Part shown: positions 45,162 through 54,311 of the stretch, in pieces
Layout of the letters: each line of letters starts with the position of its first letter
How positions within the stretch are numbered: the stretch's first letter is position 1
Source of the DNA: Panacibacter microcysteis
GTDB lineage: Bacteria; Bacteroidota; Bacteroidia; Chitinophagales; Chitinophagaceae
NCBI RefSeq assembly: GCF_015831355.1
Contig: NZ_JADWYR010000001.1
Span: 62,001-126,000, forward strand
Direction: 5' to 3'
Length of the DNA: 64,000 nt
Made by a program: the position numbers and the translations under genes
The notes under the pieces: generated by a model
The model's database searches: none
What the model saw: the letters and a program-made list of their open reading frames with translations, nothing else
Told to the model about the DNA's origin: nothing

Positions 45162-46469
45162 TTATTGATCGCCGCAAATACTTTTTACAAAATCAGCGTA
45201 CATGTTTCTCCATGGCAACCATTCCTGCTGCGTTGTAATAAAGTGGTTATGAAAAATGGTAATAAGCAACCCGTTTACTTTTTTAACAATAGCGGCGTAT
45301 TGCTGTAACTCTTCCGCAGCCTGCGTTGCCGTAAGATGCTGTTCAAAAAAAGAGTTTGCTTCCATGTAACAGAAGGGAAATATTTCCAGGGTCGTTGGCT
45401 GCTCCTTTGAAAGATCGTACCAAAAAAAAGAAGATGCTACAGAAGCCCTGAAACCATTAATGCTGCCATAACCCATAGAGTAATCTTTTGTTATGCCATT
45501 TGATAAAAGTCGGCGATAGGTTTCCGGCAAATTCATTCTTATATAATGCTGCCGGCTTACAGTAACATTTTTACCGCATATATTTTCCAATATGCTTATC
45601 TCCTCCTTTAAAATATTTTCATCATCGCCACTTTGCCAGGATGGATGAATGCCGGTTGTATATTTTTCATAATGTTCCTTTATCAGCAACTGCATGGCAG
45701 TATTGTGTGGCGATAAGTTCTTATCGTATAAACCCCGTTTTTCTGCTACAAGAAAAAAATAGACAGGCTTTGGCTGGCATTGCCTGTGCAATGCGTGCAG
45801 CCAGTCAAAAGTATTGAACGGATCCTTTTTAACCCTTGCCAGAACAGTTGCACGTGCAAGCCATTGAGAGGGTTTTTTGCGCGTGTCGTTTACAAAACCA
45901 AGCAGGCTTTTCCACCATGGATGATGATGGTACTGGTAAGCAATATCAATATCGTAAGTGGGTAAAAAAGTAAATTGGTTTTTATAATGATGGAATGATG
46001 TAAATTTTTCTTCCAATAGTTGTTGCAGTTGCTGAATCCAGAGATTGATTAAAGGTTGCTGCAGGAAATTCTCTTTATATGCAAGGCTGTTTGTGTGTGC
46101 ATACCGGCCATACATGTCTTTTTCATGCGGCATATATTCTTCGTAGCGGGAAAGCAGGTAAAATGATGCGGCAAAAACATCGAAAGGTATATCGCCACCT
46201 GTTTTAAAAAAAGCTGTAAGATTATTCCAGACAAAGCAGTCTGTCTTTTGTGGTGTAATGCTTCGTTCGAATAGCAATGAGTGTGGCTGCACATGTAGTT
46301 CATTTGCATGAAGGGCAGCAGAAGAATAGTTGATCCTGACTGTGTTGGTACCCGTAAAAAAAGCTTCATCGCTTGTAATAACAAAATCTGCATTGATCTG
46401 TTTGCCCAAAAAATCAAGGATGTAAGAAAGCCTTGCACTTGTTTGCTGACAGTAAAAAAGTATGCGCAT
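45162..46469 (-). CDS. Polysaccharide deacetylase-like family protein
   Basis: A 435-residue soluble protein. I use the ATG at 46469 (MRILFYCQQTSARLSYILDF); the longer open frame runs into a repeat. It resembles Bacteroidota proteins annotated as polysaccharide deacetylase-like (DUF7033 type): TYDIDIAYQYHHH contains an Asp/His set of the kind used by NodB-type deacetylases, and later GIHPSWQS and SMGYGSINGFRAS. I am not certain that the catalytic residues are complete. It is probably cytoplasmic or peripheral and lies alone between two repeats. Confidence 0.7.
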   Translation of the reverse strand: MRILFYCQQTSARLSYILDFLGKQINADFVITSDEAFFTGTNTVRINYSSAALHANELHVQPHSLLFERSITPQKTDCFVWNNLTAFFKTGGDIPFDVFAASFYLLSRYEEYMPHEKDMYGRYAHTNSLAYKENFLQQPLINLWIQQLQQLLEEKFTSFHHYKNQFTFLPTYDIDIAYQYHHHPWWKSLLGFVNDTRKKPSQWLARATVLARVKKDPFNTFDWLHALHRQCQPKPVYFFLVAEKRGLYDKNLSPHNTAMQLLIKEHYEKYTTGIHPSWQSGDDENILKEEISILENICGKNVTVSRQHYIRMNLPETYRRLLSNGITKDYSMGYGSINGFRASVASSFFWYDLSKEQPTTLEIFPFCYMEANSFFEQHLTATQAAEELQQYAAIVKKVNGLLITIFHNHFITTQQEWLPWRNMYADFVKSICGDQ

Positions 46470-46479
46470 GTAGAACACG

Positions 46480-46552
46480 TGTTCAATAAAGATATGCAGT
46501 ACAAGTGAGTGACACAACAGGTGCCGGATAGTAGCAATACTGCCGCCTTACA
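46480..46552 (+). repeat. Dispersed intergenic repeat, subfamily B
   Basis: Core ACAAGTGAGTGACACAAC at 46501-46518, then AGGTGCCGG. It ends just before the lutB stop codon (minus strand). Confidence 0.85.
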
Positions 46553-46559
46553 AAAAGAT

Positions 46560-47936
46560 TTATTGGCTCTCCTGCTCTTTCCACATTTCGTTGAAAGTTT
46601 TTGCGCTGAAATTAAGGTTGCTTCTATGCGTAGTCCAGCCCTTGAATACCTTGTTTACCACCCAGTTTTTTACATTGCCATTACCCATATTCATCATTTT
46701 GCGGTTAAGGCTTGCCTGTTTCCAGACGCGCCAAGCAATGCGTTCGGACAAAGAGCTATCGCCCTCGGCAACTGCTTCGTGCCTGTTTTCCAACAGCAGC
46801 TCGTGCAGGTTGATCTTTACGGCACAAACTTCTGTACAGTTACCACACAGCGAAGAGGCGTAACTAAGGTGTTTGTATTGCTCAATGCCTTTGAGGTGGG
46901 GCGTAATTACACTGCCAATAGGGCCACTGTACGTGGTTTCGTAAGCATGACCGCCAATATTTTTATAAACAGGGCAGGCATTTAAACAGGCGCCGCAACG
47001 TATGCAATACAATGCTTCTCTTGTTTTGGCGTTCATGAGCAGGTTGGTGCGACCGTTATCGAGTAAAATAACATACATTTCTTCCGGCCCGTCCGTTTCA
47101 CCCGGCTGTTTAGGGCCGGTAACAATTGTATTGTAAACAGTAACACGCTGGCCGGTGCCATAAGTTGCAAGCAGTGGCCAGAACAAAGCGAGATCGTTAA
47201 TGGAAGGGATTACCTTTTCTATACCTACAACAACAATATGTGTTTTTGGAAATGCGCAGCTTAACCTTGCGTTGCCTTCATTTTCTGTAACAGCTATGCC
47301 GCCTACATCTGCAAGAATAAAATTTGCACCGGTTACACCAACCTCTGCCTGTACGTACTTTTCGCGCAGTTTTTGTCTTGCGACGATCGTGAGCTGCTCA
47401 GGCGTAAGGTTTGGTTGAACGCCTAATTTTTCAGCAAATAATTTTGCTACATCTTCCTTGCTTTTATGCATGGCCGGTGTAACAATATGATAAGGAGGCT
47501 CACCGTCTAACTGTTGAATATATTCGCCAAGATCTGTTTCCACACTTTCGATGCCCAAAGATTCGAGGTGATGGTTAAGATGAATTTCTTCTGTAACCAT
47601 ACTCTTACTTTTTACAAGGGTTTTACATTTTTTGCGGCGGCAAATGGCTTCAATCTCCCGGAGAGCTTCTGCTGCATCTTCGGCCCAAATTACTTTTGCA
47701 CCCCTTGCTGTTATTTTATTTTCAAATTCTTCCAGGTAAGTATCGAGATTTTCGATAGCGCGCCATTTGGCATTTTTTGCACGTTCCCTGGCTACAGCAA
47801 CATCAGCAAACTGTTGTTTACCTACCGGCACCACTGCATTGTATTTACCAATATTGAAATTGATCTTGCGGCGGTGATCCATGTCGGCCGCTTTGATCGT
47901 GCTTTTTGCTATAAAGGATGATGCTGTTTCTATCAT
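46560..47936 (-). CDS. lutB: Lactate utilisation protein B-like iron-sulfur protein
   Basis: A 458-residue protein of the LutB/YkgF family, part of the L-lactate oxidation complex (LutABC) in which it carries electrons. The N-terminal LUD domain (about 1-290, with TLVKSKSMVTEEI and GVTGANFILADVGG) is followed by two ferredoxin motifs, CIRCGACLNACP and CGNCTEVC. LutA and LutC genes are not in this window; the neighbours are unrelated. The reaction can only be inferred from the family. Confidence 0.88.
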   Translation of the reverse strand: MIETASSFIAKSTIKAADMDHRRKINFNIGKYNAVVPVGKQQFADVAVARERAKNAKWRAIENLDTYLEEFENKITARGAKVIWAEDAAEALREIEAICRRKKCKTLVKSKSMVTEEIHLNHHLESLGIESVETDLGEYIQQLDGEPPYHIVTPAMHKSKEDVAKLFAEKLGVQPNLTPEQLTIVARQKLREKYVQAEVGVTGANFILADVGGIAVTENEGNARLSCAFPKTHIVVVGIEKVIPSINDLALFWPLLATYGTGQRVTVYNTIVTGPKQPGETDGPEEMYVILLDNGRTNLLMNAKTREALYCIRCGACLNACPVYKNIGGHAYETTYSGPIGSVITPHLKGIEQYKHLSYASSLCGNCTEVCAVKINLHELLLENRHEAVAEGDSSLSERIAWRVWKQASLNRKMMNMGNGNVKNWVVNKVFKGWTTHRSNLNFSAKTFNEMWKEQESQ

Positions 47937-47996
47937 TTGCGGTATGCTGATTGTTTAAAATTTCAACCTTTCGGCTGGTCTTTTTCTGCTTAAAGC

Positions 47997-48587
47997 CTAT
48001 TGCCCGCCATTGTTCAGATGGGCGGCAGTTGCGGCAAGTGTGTCATAGAACTCTTGCCCATATTTGCGTATGATGGATTCTTTAAGGAAAAGATATACCG
48101 GCACTTTTAGCTGCTTACCCAATTTACATGCTGCAGCGCACAGATCTTCCCGTGGCTCATAATTTACATATTCGAGATCGGAGTCTTGCTTACTTTTCTT
48201 AATGCGAATGGGGAAGAGGTGACAACTGATTGGTTTCTTCCAACCTAGTTTGCCATCGTTATAAGCCTGCTCTATGGCACATTTTAAAATTCCTTTTGCA
48301 TCGCGGTAGCCGTATGCACACATTTCTCCTTTTATGGTTGGCGTAACCCAGCCAAATGAAGTATCGTATGTGTATTTGCCATATTTGTTGATTACAGCTT
48401 TTCCTTCGCTGGTAAGATAGGGCTCTATAATATGATAATTGTTTATCAGCTCATCCAGTTCATCATGCTCCAGTGGCGCGCCTGCGTCTCCGTCTTCGCA
48501 GCAACCGCCTTTGCACCTGGAGAGATCGCAAACAAACTGCTCTTCTATTACCTCGTCGCTGATAAGTTTATTGTCTATTGCTATCAT
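47997..48587 (-). CDS. DUF3109 family protein
   Basis: A 196-residue soluble protein with a cysteine cluster CDLSRCKGGCCEDGD near residues 20-34, later CAYGYR, KCAIEQAY and SCHLFPIRI. This resembles the zinc/iron-chelating YkgJ-like proteins, but the family function is unknown. It precedes lutB on the same strand with a 60-base gap, so the two may share a transcript. Confidence 0.85.
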   Translation of the reverse strand: MIAIDNKLISDEVIEEQFVCDLSRCKGGCCEDGDAGAPLEHDELDELINNYHIIEPYLTSEGKAVINKYGKYTYDTSFGWVTPTIKGEMCAYGYRDAKGILKCAIEQAYNDGKLGWKKPISCHLFPIRIKKSKQDSDLEYVNYEPREDLCAAACKLGKQLKVPVYLFLKESIIRKYGQEFYDTLAATAAHLNNGGQ

Positions 48588-48700
48588 TGTACACTAACCC
48601 AAAAAGGGCATTTTATAACTACGAAGATACACTTTGGTGGATTAAGTTTGGAAACAGTAAGCAAGGGTTTTCGCCCGATGAATTTATTGAGCGCTATACA

Positions 48701-48784
48701 GCCGGAACGCTGCAGATGCCATGAAAAAAGAACGTACAAGTGAGTGACACAACAGGCGATGCCACAAAGGACCGTTGCCGGTTA
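48701..48784 (+). repeat. Dispersed intergenic repeat, subfamily B
   Basis: Core ACAAGTGAGTGACACAAC at 48736-48753, from GCCGGAACGCTGCAGATGCC to GTTGCCGG. It ends about 10 bases before the gldD stop (minus strand). Confidence 0.88.
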
Positions 48785-48793
48785 CACAGTGTT

Positions 48794-49396
48794 TTATCTT
48801 GTCCACTTAAAAGTGTTGATGATATGCATAAGATCCTGCACGAGGAAGGCATTTACGGGTTTTAAAGAATCCTGGTTGGGTGTTGTATCGAAATACAATG
48901 CGCCACGCAGGAAATGCCTGGTGGAGTCTGTGAGAAAAAACTGGTTGGCTGTGGCAACATCGCCACTTACCCTGAAATATGTACCGTGAATATTATTATC
49001 TGTTGCAATAAGTGAATCGTTGATGGCGCTGGCTTTTACTGACTGCTTGTTGGTAAGGTTGTAGGAATCGTTTAATAGTTTGTCGAGCCTGTTTGCACCT
49101 ATTTGTTTATAACTTACATATACGCGGCCGTTGAACTGCGGAAAATCGATATTAATCCACCACGGGTTTTCAGGCGTGTCTCCAAAGAAGCTGCTGTCTC
49201 TTTCAATTTTTGCGTACACAGGATATTCGAACGTGTAGGGAAAACCCGGCTCATTAAAAACCTGGTAAGCCTTCTCCGGAAAATCGATTTTGAAAAAACC
49301 ACGCGGTTTGGGAACATAGGGGCTGTTGCACGCGAACAATGCACACGCAGACAACAAGATGCTTAAAAAAAATTTTACCGATGAAAAGAATTTCAC
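48794..49396 (-). CDS. gldD: Gliding motility lipoprotein GldD
   Basis: A 200-residue lipoprotein of the Bacteroidota gliding / type IX secretion set. The signal peptide ends with the lipobox LFAC (Cys23), then the mature N-terminus SPYVPKPRGFFKIDFPEKAY carries the family's proline-rich start. It is tightly followed, reading upstream, by gldE (10-base gap). In Flavobacterium johnsoniae gldD and gldE are needed for gliding; here that is an inference from homology. Confidence 0.9.
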   Translation of the reverse strand: MKFFSSVKFFLSILLSACALFACNSPYVPKPRGFFKIDFPEKAYQVFNEPGFPYTFEYPVYAKIERDSSFFGDTPENPWWINIDFPQFNGRVYVSYKQIGANRLDKLLNDSYNLTNKQSVKASAINDSLIATDNNIHGTYFRVSGDVATANQFFLTDSTRHFLRGALYFDTTPNQDSLKPVNAFLVQDLMHIINTFKWTR

Positions 49397-49406
49397 AGAC
49401 GATTAT

Positions 49407-50759
49407 TTATGGGTTCTCAGCTTTGATGTTGATCGTTATCCTTATTTTCTGTAAACGGTTTCTTGCGATTTCAAGTACGGTAAAATCAAAATCGCCGGAA
49501 CTGATGGTTTGGTTGATTTCAGGAATTTCGCCGGCTATCTCCAATACGAGACCAGCGAGGGAATCACTTTCTCCTTTTACGCCGTTGAATGTATCGATAG
49601 GCAATTGCATAAACCGGCACACGTCACTGATAGGTGTGCGGCCTTCGAACAAATAATTGTAATCATCGAGCTTTTTAAAGCCTGTTTCTTCTTCATCAAA
49701 TTCGTCTTTTATTTCACCGATTACTTCTTCCAGAATATCTTCTAAAGTTACAATTCCGCTGGTGCCACCAAACTCATCTACCACTACAGCAAAATGGACA
49801 CGTTTTTCCTGGAACTCCTGCAGCAGATCATCTATCAATTTGTTCTCGTGTACAAAAAAGGGCTGCCGCATCAGGAAATGCCAGTCGAAATCATCATCGT
49901 GGTCGAGATATGGTAAAACATCTTTTGTATTTACAATGCCTACAACTTCATCCATGTTTGATTTGTAAACAGGGAGCCTGCTGTAATGCAACTCTTCTAT
50001 CTTCTTTACAAGATCCTTAAAGGAAGTATGGTGATCAATACCGTTTACATCGAGCCTTGTACGCATGATCTGTTTAACAAAAATGTTACTAAACTTGGCA
50101 ATACCTTTCAGGATGTCTTTTTCTTTGGTGGTATTTTCATCGTTACCCGGAGTGGTGGTATCAATAGCATCGTAAATTTCCTCCATACGCTTTGCTCTTC
50201 CGGCGTTTCGGGAAAACTTTTTTTCTACACTTTCAAAATGCCGGATATACCACGCACCGGGTCTTTTAAAAAGGTAAAATACACCTTCGATGATGATGCC
50301 AAAATCCTTTGCATAACGGATGTTGTTTTGACGGGCAAGTATTTTAGGCATGATCTCGCAAAACAAAACAAGTATCAATGCCACCACCAGAACCTTTATG
50401 GCAAATTCTACCCACTGGTATTCAACTTTTGTAAGATCATCCAGCAAAATATTCAGAATAAGTATGATGCCAATATTGGAAAGACTATTGGCCAAAACCA
50501 ATGACGCATATAATTCTTTAGGGTGTTCAAGCAAATCGATTACCCTGCTGTAAGCTGGCTGCTGCTTGGTCTTAAGCAGGTTAATGTCTTTATTGCCCAG
50601 CGAAAAAAATGCAATTTCTGCACCTGAAACGACAAAAGAGAAAAACAGCAATGCCAACAACAGAATGATTAATACAGTGGTGCTTTGCGGATCGATTGAA
50701 GCAAGGTATACAGGCTGCAAAAAAACATTGATGAAGAGGTATTCTGCGGCAGTTTCCAA
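49407..50759 (-). CDS. gldE: Gliding motility-associated protein GldE (CNNM/CorC-like)
   Basis: A 450-residue inner-membrane protein. The DUF21/CNNM domain with about four TM segments spans residues about 20-190 (FSFVVSGAEIAFFSLGN, FCEIMPKILARQNN). CBS domains lie at about 220-340 (KQIMRTRLDVNGID, VDEFGGTSGIVT), and a CorC/HlyC transport-associated domain at 365-450. It is 10 bases upstream of gldD and 88 bases downstream of ssb. The layout mutY-ssb-gldE-gldD is common in Bacteroidota. The cation transported, if any, is unknown. Confidence 0.9.
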   Translation of the reverse strand: METAAEYLFINVFLQPVYLASIDPQSTTVLIILLLALLFFSFVVSGAEIAFFSLGNKDINLLKTKQQPAYSRVIDLLEHPKELYASLVLANSLSNIGIILILNILLDDLTKVEYQWVEFAIKVLVVALILVLFCEIMPKILARQNNIRYAKDFGIIIEGVFYLFKRPGAWYIRHFESVEKKFSRNAGRAKRMEEIYDAIDTTTPGNDENTTKEKDILKGIAKFSNIFVKQIMRTRLDVNGIDHHTSFKDLVKKIEELHYSRLPVYKSNMDEVVGIVNTKDVLPYLDHDDDFDWHFLMRQPFFVHENKLIDDLLQEFQEKRVHFAVVVDEFGGTSGIVTLEDILEEVIGEIKDEFDEEETGFKKLDDYNYLFEGRTPISDVCRFMQLPIDTFNGVKGESDSLAGLVLEIAGEIPEINQTISSGDFDFTVLEIARNRLQKIRITINIKAENP

Positions 50760-50793
50760 ATGATTCGATTTTGGTTACAAAACTAAATTATAA

Positions 50794-50817
50794 TGGCACG
50801 CCATTATCAGCGTGCCA
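50794..50817. terminator. Terminator after ssb
   Basis: Perfect eight-bp stem TGGCACGC / GCGTGCCA with an eight-base loop. On the minus strand it is followed by an A/T-rich ATTATAATTT segment. Between ssb and gldE. Confidence 0.65.
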
Positions 50818-50847
50818 ATATTAAGCAATATTATTAAAACGTATTCT

Positions 50848-51291
50848 CTAAAAAGGCAAACCTTCTGCAGGTTCATCACCCAATGGCGGCATATCTCCAC
50901 CGGGAAACTGCTCGCCTCCGTCTGCCGGTGCCGAGGGGTGATATCCGCTGCCGCCCTCGTTGCGTTTATCAAGCATTATCAGGTTATCACCAACAATTTC
51001 CGTTGCAAATTTTTTGTTGCCTTCTCTGTCATCCCAGCTGCGGGTGCGAAGCCTGCCTTCTACATAGATGAGGCTGCCTTTATGCAAATATTTCTGTGCA
51101 AGTTCTGCCAGCCCTCTCCATAAAACTACTGTATGCCATTCTGTTTGTGAAATAAGCTTGCCTGCTCTGTCTTTGTAAGTTTCTGTTGTAGCTAATGGAA
51201 ATTTGGCAACAGCAATGTTTCCCTCCAGGTACTGAACATCGGGGTCTTTACCAAGGTTGCCGATCAACATGACTCTATTTACTCCTCTCAT
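50848..51291 (-). CDS. ssb: Single-stranded DNA-binding protein
   Basis: A 147-residue SSB. The OB fold is residues about 1-110 (VNRVMLIGNLGKDPDV, TEWHTVVLWRGLAE, EGRLRTRSW), then a Gly/Pro-rich linker and the acidic, hydrophobic tip EPAEGLPF, a variant of the D-D-D-I-P-F tail that recruits repair and replication proteins. Start ATG at 51291. It lies between mutY (89 bases upstream) and gldE. Confidence 0.95.
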   Translation of the reverse strand: MRGVNRVMLIGNLGKDPDVQYLEGNIAVAKFPLATTETYKDRAGKLISQTEWHTVVLWRGLAELAQKYLHKGSLIYVEGRLRTRSWDDREGNKKFATEIVGDNLIMLDKRNEGGSGYHPSAPADGGEQFPGGDMPPLGDEPAEGLPF

Positions 51292-51380
51292 ACGACTTAT
51301 TTTTTAATCGCCGGTAAAAAATATAACCCTTTATCACTTTAAAATTATAAAAAAACCTGCTAACCAAATAAGTTAAAGTG

Positions 51381-52463
51381 CTAAAAAAGAGATGCCTGTA
51401 TATTTTTATTTTGCAAATGCTGGTTTATAAACCCCGGGAAAGGCAGGTTTTTCATTTGCTCTGTTGTTACCCACCTGTCATTTGCCCCGCTTAAAACCTG
51501 TGGTACTTCTGCAAGATTTATGCTAATAAAATAACCTTTGATTGTTTGATGGGTAAGTTGTTGTGGTAATGCCGTAATTACGGTAACGTTACTAAATTGT
51601 TTTATGCCCAACCGCGTTGCCAGCAATGTTTCAACCTTGTCATCTGTCCATGAAGGTGCTGCATCCGACTCCACAAGATAAAATTCAAAAAGATTTTGCC
51701 AGATGTCTTTAGCCGTTCTTTTGTGTATAAACGTAGTATCATTTGCATGAAAAATAAAATATGAAAACCATCGCAGTTTTTTTTGTAGCGTCTTTTCTTT
51801 TACAGGCAAATTACTTACGGTGGCATTTTTAAAAGCAGCACAAATAGAATTGAGGTGGCACGAACTACACAATGGCAGGGCCGGCTTGCAAACAGTTGCA
51901 CCAAAGTCCATAATTGCCTGGTTGTAAATTCCGGGCTGTTCCCGGTCAAGCAGCTGTTCGGCAAGTTCCTTAAACTGTTTTTTGCCGGCTGTACTGTCAA
52001 TTGGCGTATCAATCCCAAAAACCCTCGCCAATATTCTAAAAACGTTCCCATCAATTACGGCATAAGGAAGATTAAAGCAGAATGATGCAATGGCAGATGC
52101 CGTGTACGGTCCAATACCTTTTAGTTGTACAATCTCCTCATAGCTGGCCGGGAATACACCATTATATTTTTCTGCTACAGTCCGTGCAGTAAACAACAGG
52201 TTTTTACAGCGTGAGTAGTAGCCAAGTCCTTCCCATAATTTGAAAACAGCTTCATCGCTGGCTTTTGCAAGTGCTTTAATGTCTTTGTATTGTTTTACAA
52301 ACTTTTCATAGTATGCCCATCCCTGTTCCACACGGGTTTGTTGCAATATCACTTCACTCAGCCATACCTTATAAGGGTCCTTTTCCCCTTTCCATGGCAT
52401 CGGCCTGTTATTTAATGCTTTGTTCCATTCCAGCAAAAACTGCGTAAATTTTTTCCCGTTCAT
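51381..52463 (-). CDS. mutY: A/G-specific adenine glycosylase
   Basis: A 360-residue base-excision repair enzyme that removes adenine mispaired with 8-oxoguanine. It shows the catalytic region VILQQTRVEQG, the helix-hairpin-helix LKGIGPYTASAIASF, the conserved Asp in VIDGNVFRILAR, and the [4Fe-4S] cluster spacing C-x6-C-x2-C-x5-C in CKPALPLCSSCHLNSIC. The C-terminal NUDIX-like 8-oxoG recognition domain spans about 230-345. Divergent from the HU gene. Confidence 0.95.
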   Translation of the reverse strand: MNGKKFTQFLLEWNKALNNRPMPWKGEKDPYKVWLSEVILQQTRVEQGWAYYEKFVKQYKDIKALAKASDEAVFKLWEGLGYYSRCKNLLFTARTVAEKYNGVFPASYEEIVQLKGIGPYTASAIASFCFNLPYAVIDGNVFRILARVFGIDTPIDSTAGKKQFKELAEQLLDREQPGIYNQAIMDFGATVCKPALPLCSSCHLNSICAAFKNATVSNLPVKEKTLQKKLRWFSYFIFHANDTTFIHKRTAKDIWQNLFEFYLVESDAAPSWTDDKVETLLATRLGIKQFSNVTVITALPQQLTHQTIKGYFISINLAEVPQVLSGANDRWVTTEQMKNLPFPGFINQHLQNKNIQASLF

Positions 52464-52869
52464 ATATCAATATTTGCTAATCACCATGTTATGTGTCAAA
52501 ATAAAACAGTATTTTAGATATTATTGGCCCGGCTTAGGTTCTTTGGTCATCGCCTGTTGCGTCGCACTCTTGTACTGTAAAGCATTTGGCAGCAATGCGC
52601 GACCATCTTACAATTAAGAAACCGGCATTCAACACAAAAATGATATTTTACCCCCTTTTTGGTAGATTGCAGCATTCTTTTAATAGGGAATAAAATTTTT
52701 GTAATACAGAAAAGGCAGTAACCTTCAAAAACCGCTTTTTTGCGAAAGCTCCCTGCAAGCTATTGTTTATCAGTGGCAAACAATTGAAGGAAAAAGAAAT
52801 TTATTTTCAGTTCATAAAGTTTTGTTATACTTTAGTTTTACGATTGCTTAAAATTAACACACAACCTGT
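52464..52869. other. Intergenic region without genes
   Basis: A 406-base divergent gap between mutY and the HU gene. It contains one hybrid dispersed repeat (52526-52603). The rest is A/T-rich; I see no further gene, tRNA or strong promoter. Confidence 0.7.
52526..52603 (-). repeat. Hybrid dispersed repeat (A core, B flank)
   Basis: Reads TCATCGCCT, the typical B flank, then an A core (GTTGCGTCGCACTCTTGT, 52556-52573), and then TACTGTAAAGC as in other A copies. Its recombinant character links both subfamilies. It lies upstream of both divergent genes, mutY and HU. Confidence 0.87.
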
Positions 52870-53160
52870 ATGAGAAAATCAGACCTCATCAACAACATTT
52901 CTGAAAAAACAGGCATTCCCAAAGTTGACGTGCTTGTTACAGTAGAATCCCTTATCAAGGAGATAAAAGAAAACATTTCCAGGGGAGAAAACATCTACAT
53001 CCGTGGATTTGGAAGTTTTATTACAAAAAAGCGTGCTGCAAAAATTGGTCGCAACATCAAGAAAAATGTCGCGGTTCATATTCCCGAGCATCACATCCCC
53101 GCATTCAAACCCTCAAAAGAATTTGTAAATGAAGTAAAGCAAATGAAGATTCCGCAATAG
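52870..53160 (+). CDS. HU-family DNA-binding protein
   Basis: A 96-residue DNA-bending protein of the HU/IHF family. The N-terminal helices (MRKSDLINNISEKTG), the beta-arm with RGFGSFITKKRAAK, and the AFKPSKEF C-terminus match. The arm carries basic residues that contact the DNA minor groove. The spacing to the next plus-strand gene (25 bases) suggests co-transcription. I do not assign a specific HU or IHF subunit. Confidence 0.9.
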   Translation: MRKSDLINNISEKTGIPKVDVLVTVESLIKEIKENISRGENIYIRGFGSFITKKRAAKIGRNIKKNVAVHIPEHHIPAFKPSKEFVNEVKQMKIPQ

Positions 53161-53184
53161 ATTTGCGTAATCAATTTGTAATTC

Positions 53185-54024
53185 GTGAATAAACAACAAA
53201 TCTTTCTTTCAGCCGGTGGACTCGTTTTACTGGTTTTATTGTATTTTTTTGGTAATACTATTCCACCGGTCTCTACCGAAAAACAGGCTTCTACTCCACA
53301 AAAAGCTGCTTCCGGGGCATCGGCAGACGTGTTGGCTTCAGCCAGGCATGATCTTACCACAGACCAGTCAGAGAAAATAACCCAATTGGAGAATAGTGTT
53401 GTACGGGGTAATGTAAAAGAGCAACAAATAGGCGTGTACAACCAGCTTGCGCGCTACTGGCAGGATTCTGTTGGCAGGCCTTATATTGGTGTTTATTACC
53501 TTGGAGAAGCAGCAAAGTTGGAAAATTCGGAAAAAAGCCTCAATTTCGCAGCCCGTTTGATGTTTAACCAGGTAATGGCAGGTGGAGATCCTTCAGCTGT
53601 AACCTGGGTGGCAAAGAACGCTAAAGTTCTTTATGAAAAGGTTTTGCAGCTCAATCCATCAGATGATTCTGCAAAGATTGAATTAGGTGCATGTTATCTT
53701 TTTGGCGGCATTTCTGAGATGCCCATGGAAGGTATCGGGAAAATCAAAGAAGTGCTAACCAGGGATTCAAGCAATATGTATGCAGAATTAATGCTTGGCC
53801 TGGCAGACATAAAAAGTCAGCAGTACGATAAAGCCATTGTGCGGCTCGAAAGGGTTGCGAAGTACGAACCACATAACATACAAGCCTTGTTCAACCTTGC
53901 AGAAACCTACGAGCGCAAGGGCGATAAAGCAAATGCTGTAAAATGGTACAGGCTGGTGCAAAACCATGTAGAAATTCCCGCAGCAAAGCAGGAAATTGAA
54001 GAAAGGATCAATTCATTGAAATAA
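53185..54024 (+). CDS. TPR protein with N-terminal membrane anchor
   Basis: A 279-residue protein starting at GTG 53185. One hydrophobic segment (residues about 6-25) anchors it, and a Ser/Ala/Lys-rich linker follows. From about residue 80 there are TPR-like repeats (AKIELGACYLFGGI, AELMLGLADIKS, ALFNLAETYERKGDKANAVK). It probably lies in the periplasm or faces it and scaffolds other proteins. It may be co-transcribed with the HU gene. Confidence 0.75.
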   Translation: MNKQQIFLSAGGLVLLVLLYFFGNTIPPVSTEKQASTPQKAASGASADVLASARHDLTTDQSEKITQLENSVVRGNVKEQQIGVYNQLARYWQDSVGRPYIGVYYLGEAAKLENSEKSLNFAARLMFNQVMAGGDPSAVTWVAKNAKVLYEKVLQLNPSDDSAKIELGACYLFGGISEMPMEGIGKIKEVLTRDSSNMYAELMLGLADIKSQQYDKAIVRLERVAKYEPHNIQALFNLAETYERKGDKANAVKWYRLVQNHVEIPAAKQEIEERINSLK

Positions 54025-54058
54025 AAAATCATTATTTAACCTCAAAAATTATTGGACT

Positions 54059-54154
54059 ATGCCTTGTGGCAAAAAAAGAAAACGTCATAAAATCGCTACG
54101 CACAAACGCAAAAAGAGACTTAGAAAAAATCGCCATAAAAAGAAGAATAAGTAA
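54059..54154 (+). CDS. 31-residue COX24/AURKAIP1-type small basic protein
   Basis: ATG at 54059 to TAA at 54154 reads MPCGKKRKRHKIATHKRKK and ends in KKKNK, with 19 Lys/Arg in 31 residues. The K-K-R-x-H-K-I-x-x-H-K-x-K-K-R-L-R-K pattern matches the COX24/AURKAIP1 domain. Its mitochondrial relative is ribosomal protein mS38, and a mycobacterial one is bS22, so it is probably a small-subunit ribosomal protein. It was easy to miss because of its length. It starts 34 bases after the TPR gene. Confidence 0.82.
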   Translation: MPCGKKRKRHKIATHKRKKRLRKNRHKKKNK

Positions 54155-54177
54155 TTATACTTCATATAAGTAAATTT

Positions 54178-54210
54178 CAATGCCGGTAGCAGTGATTGTT
54201 GCCGGCATTG
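54178..54210 (+). promoter_or_regulatory. Hairpin in the rng leader
   Basis: Nine-bp stem CAATGCCGG / CCGGCATTG with a 15-base loop, 118 bases before the rng ATG, with no U-tract. It could be a weak terminator for the preceding small gene or a leader structure of rng. Confidence 0.4.
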
Positions 54211-54311
54211 ACCGCTTACACGAACTGCCATACCTTCCCCAGCAACTTTTTACCTTTCCTTTCCTTACATGCTGGCAGCACGGTGTTTTGTTGGAAGAAC
54301 TTCGAACTCTG

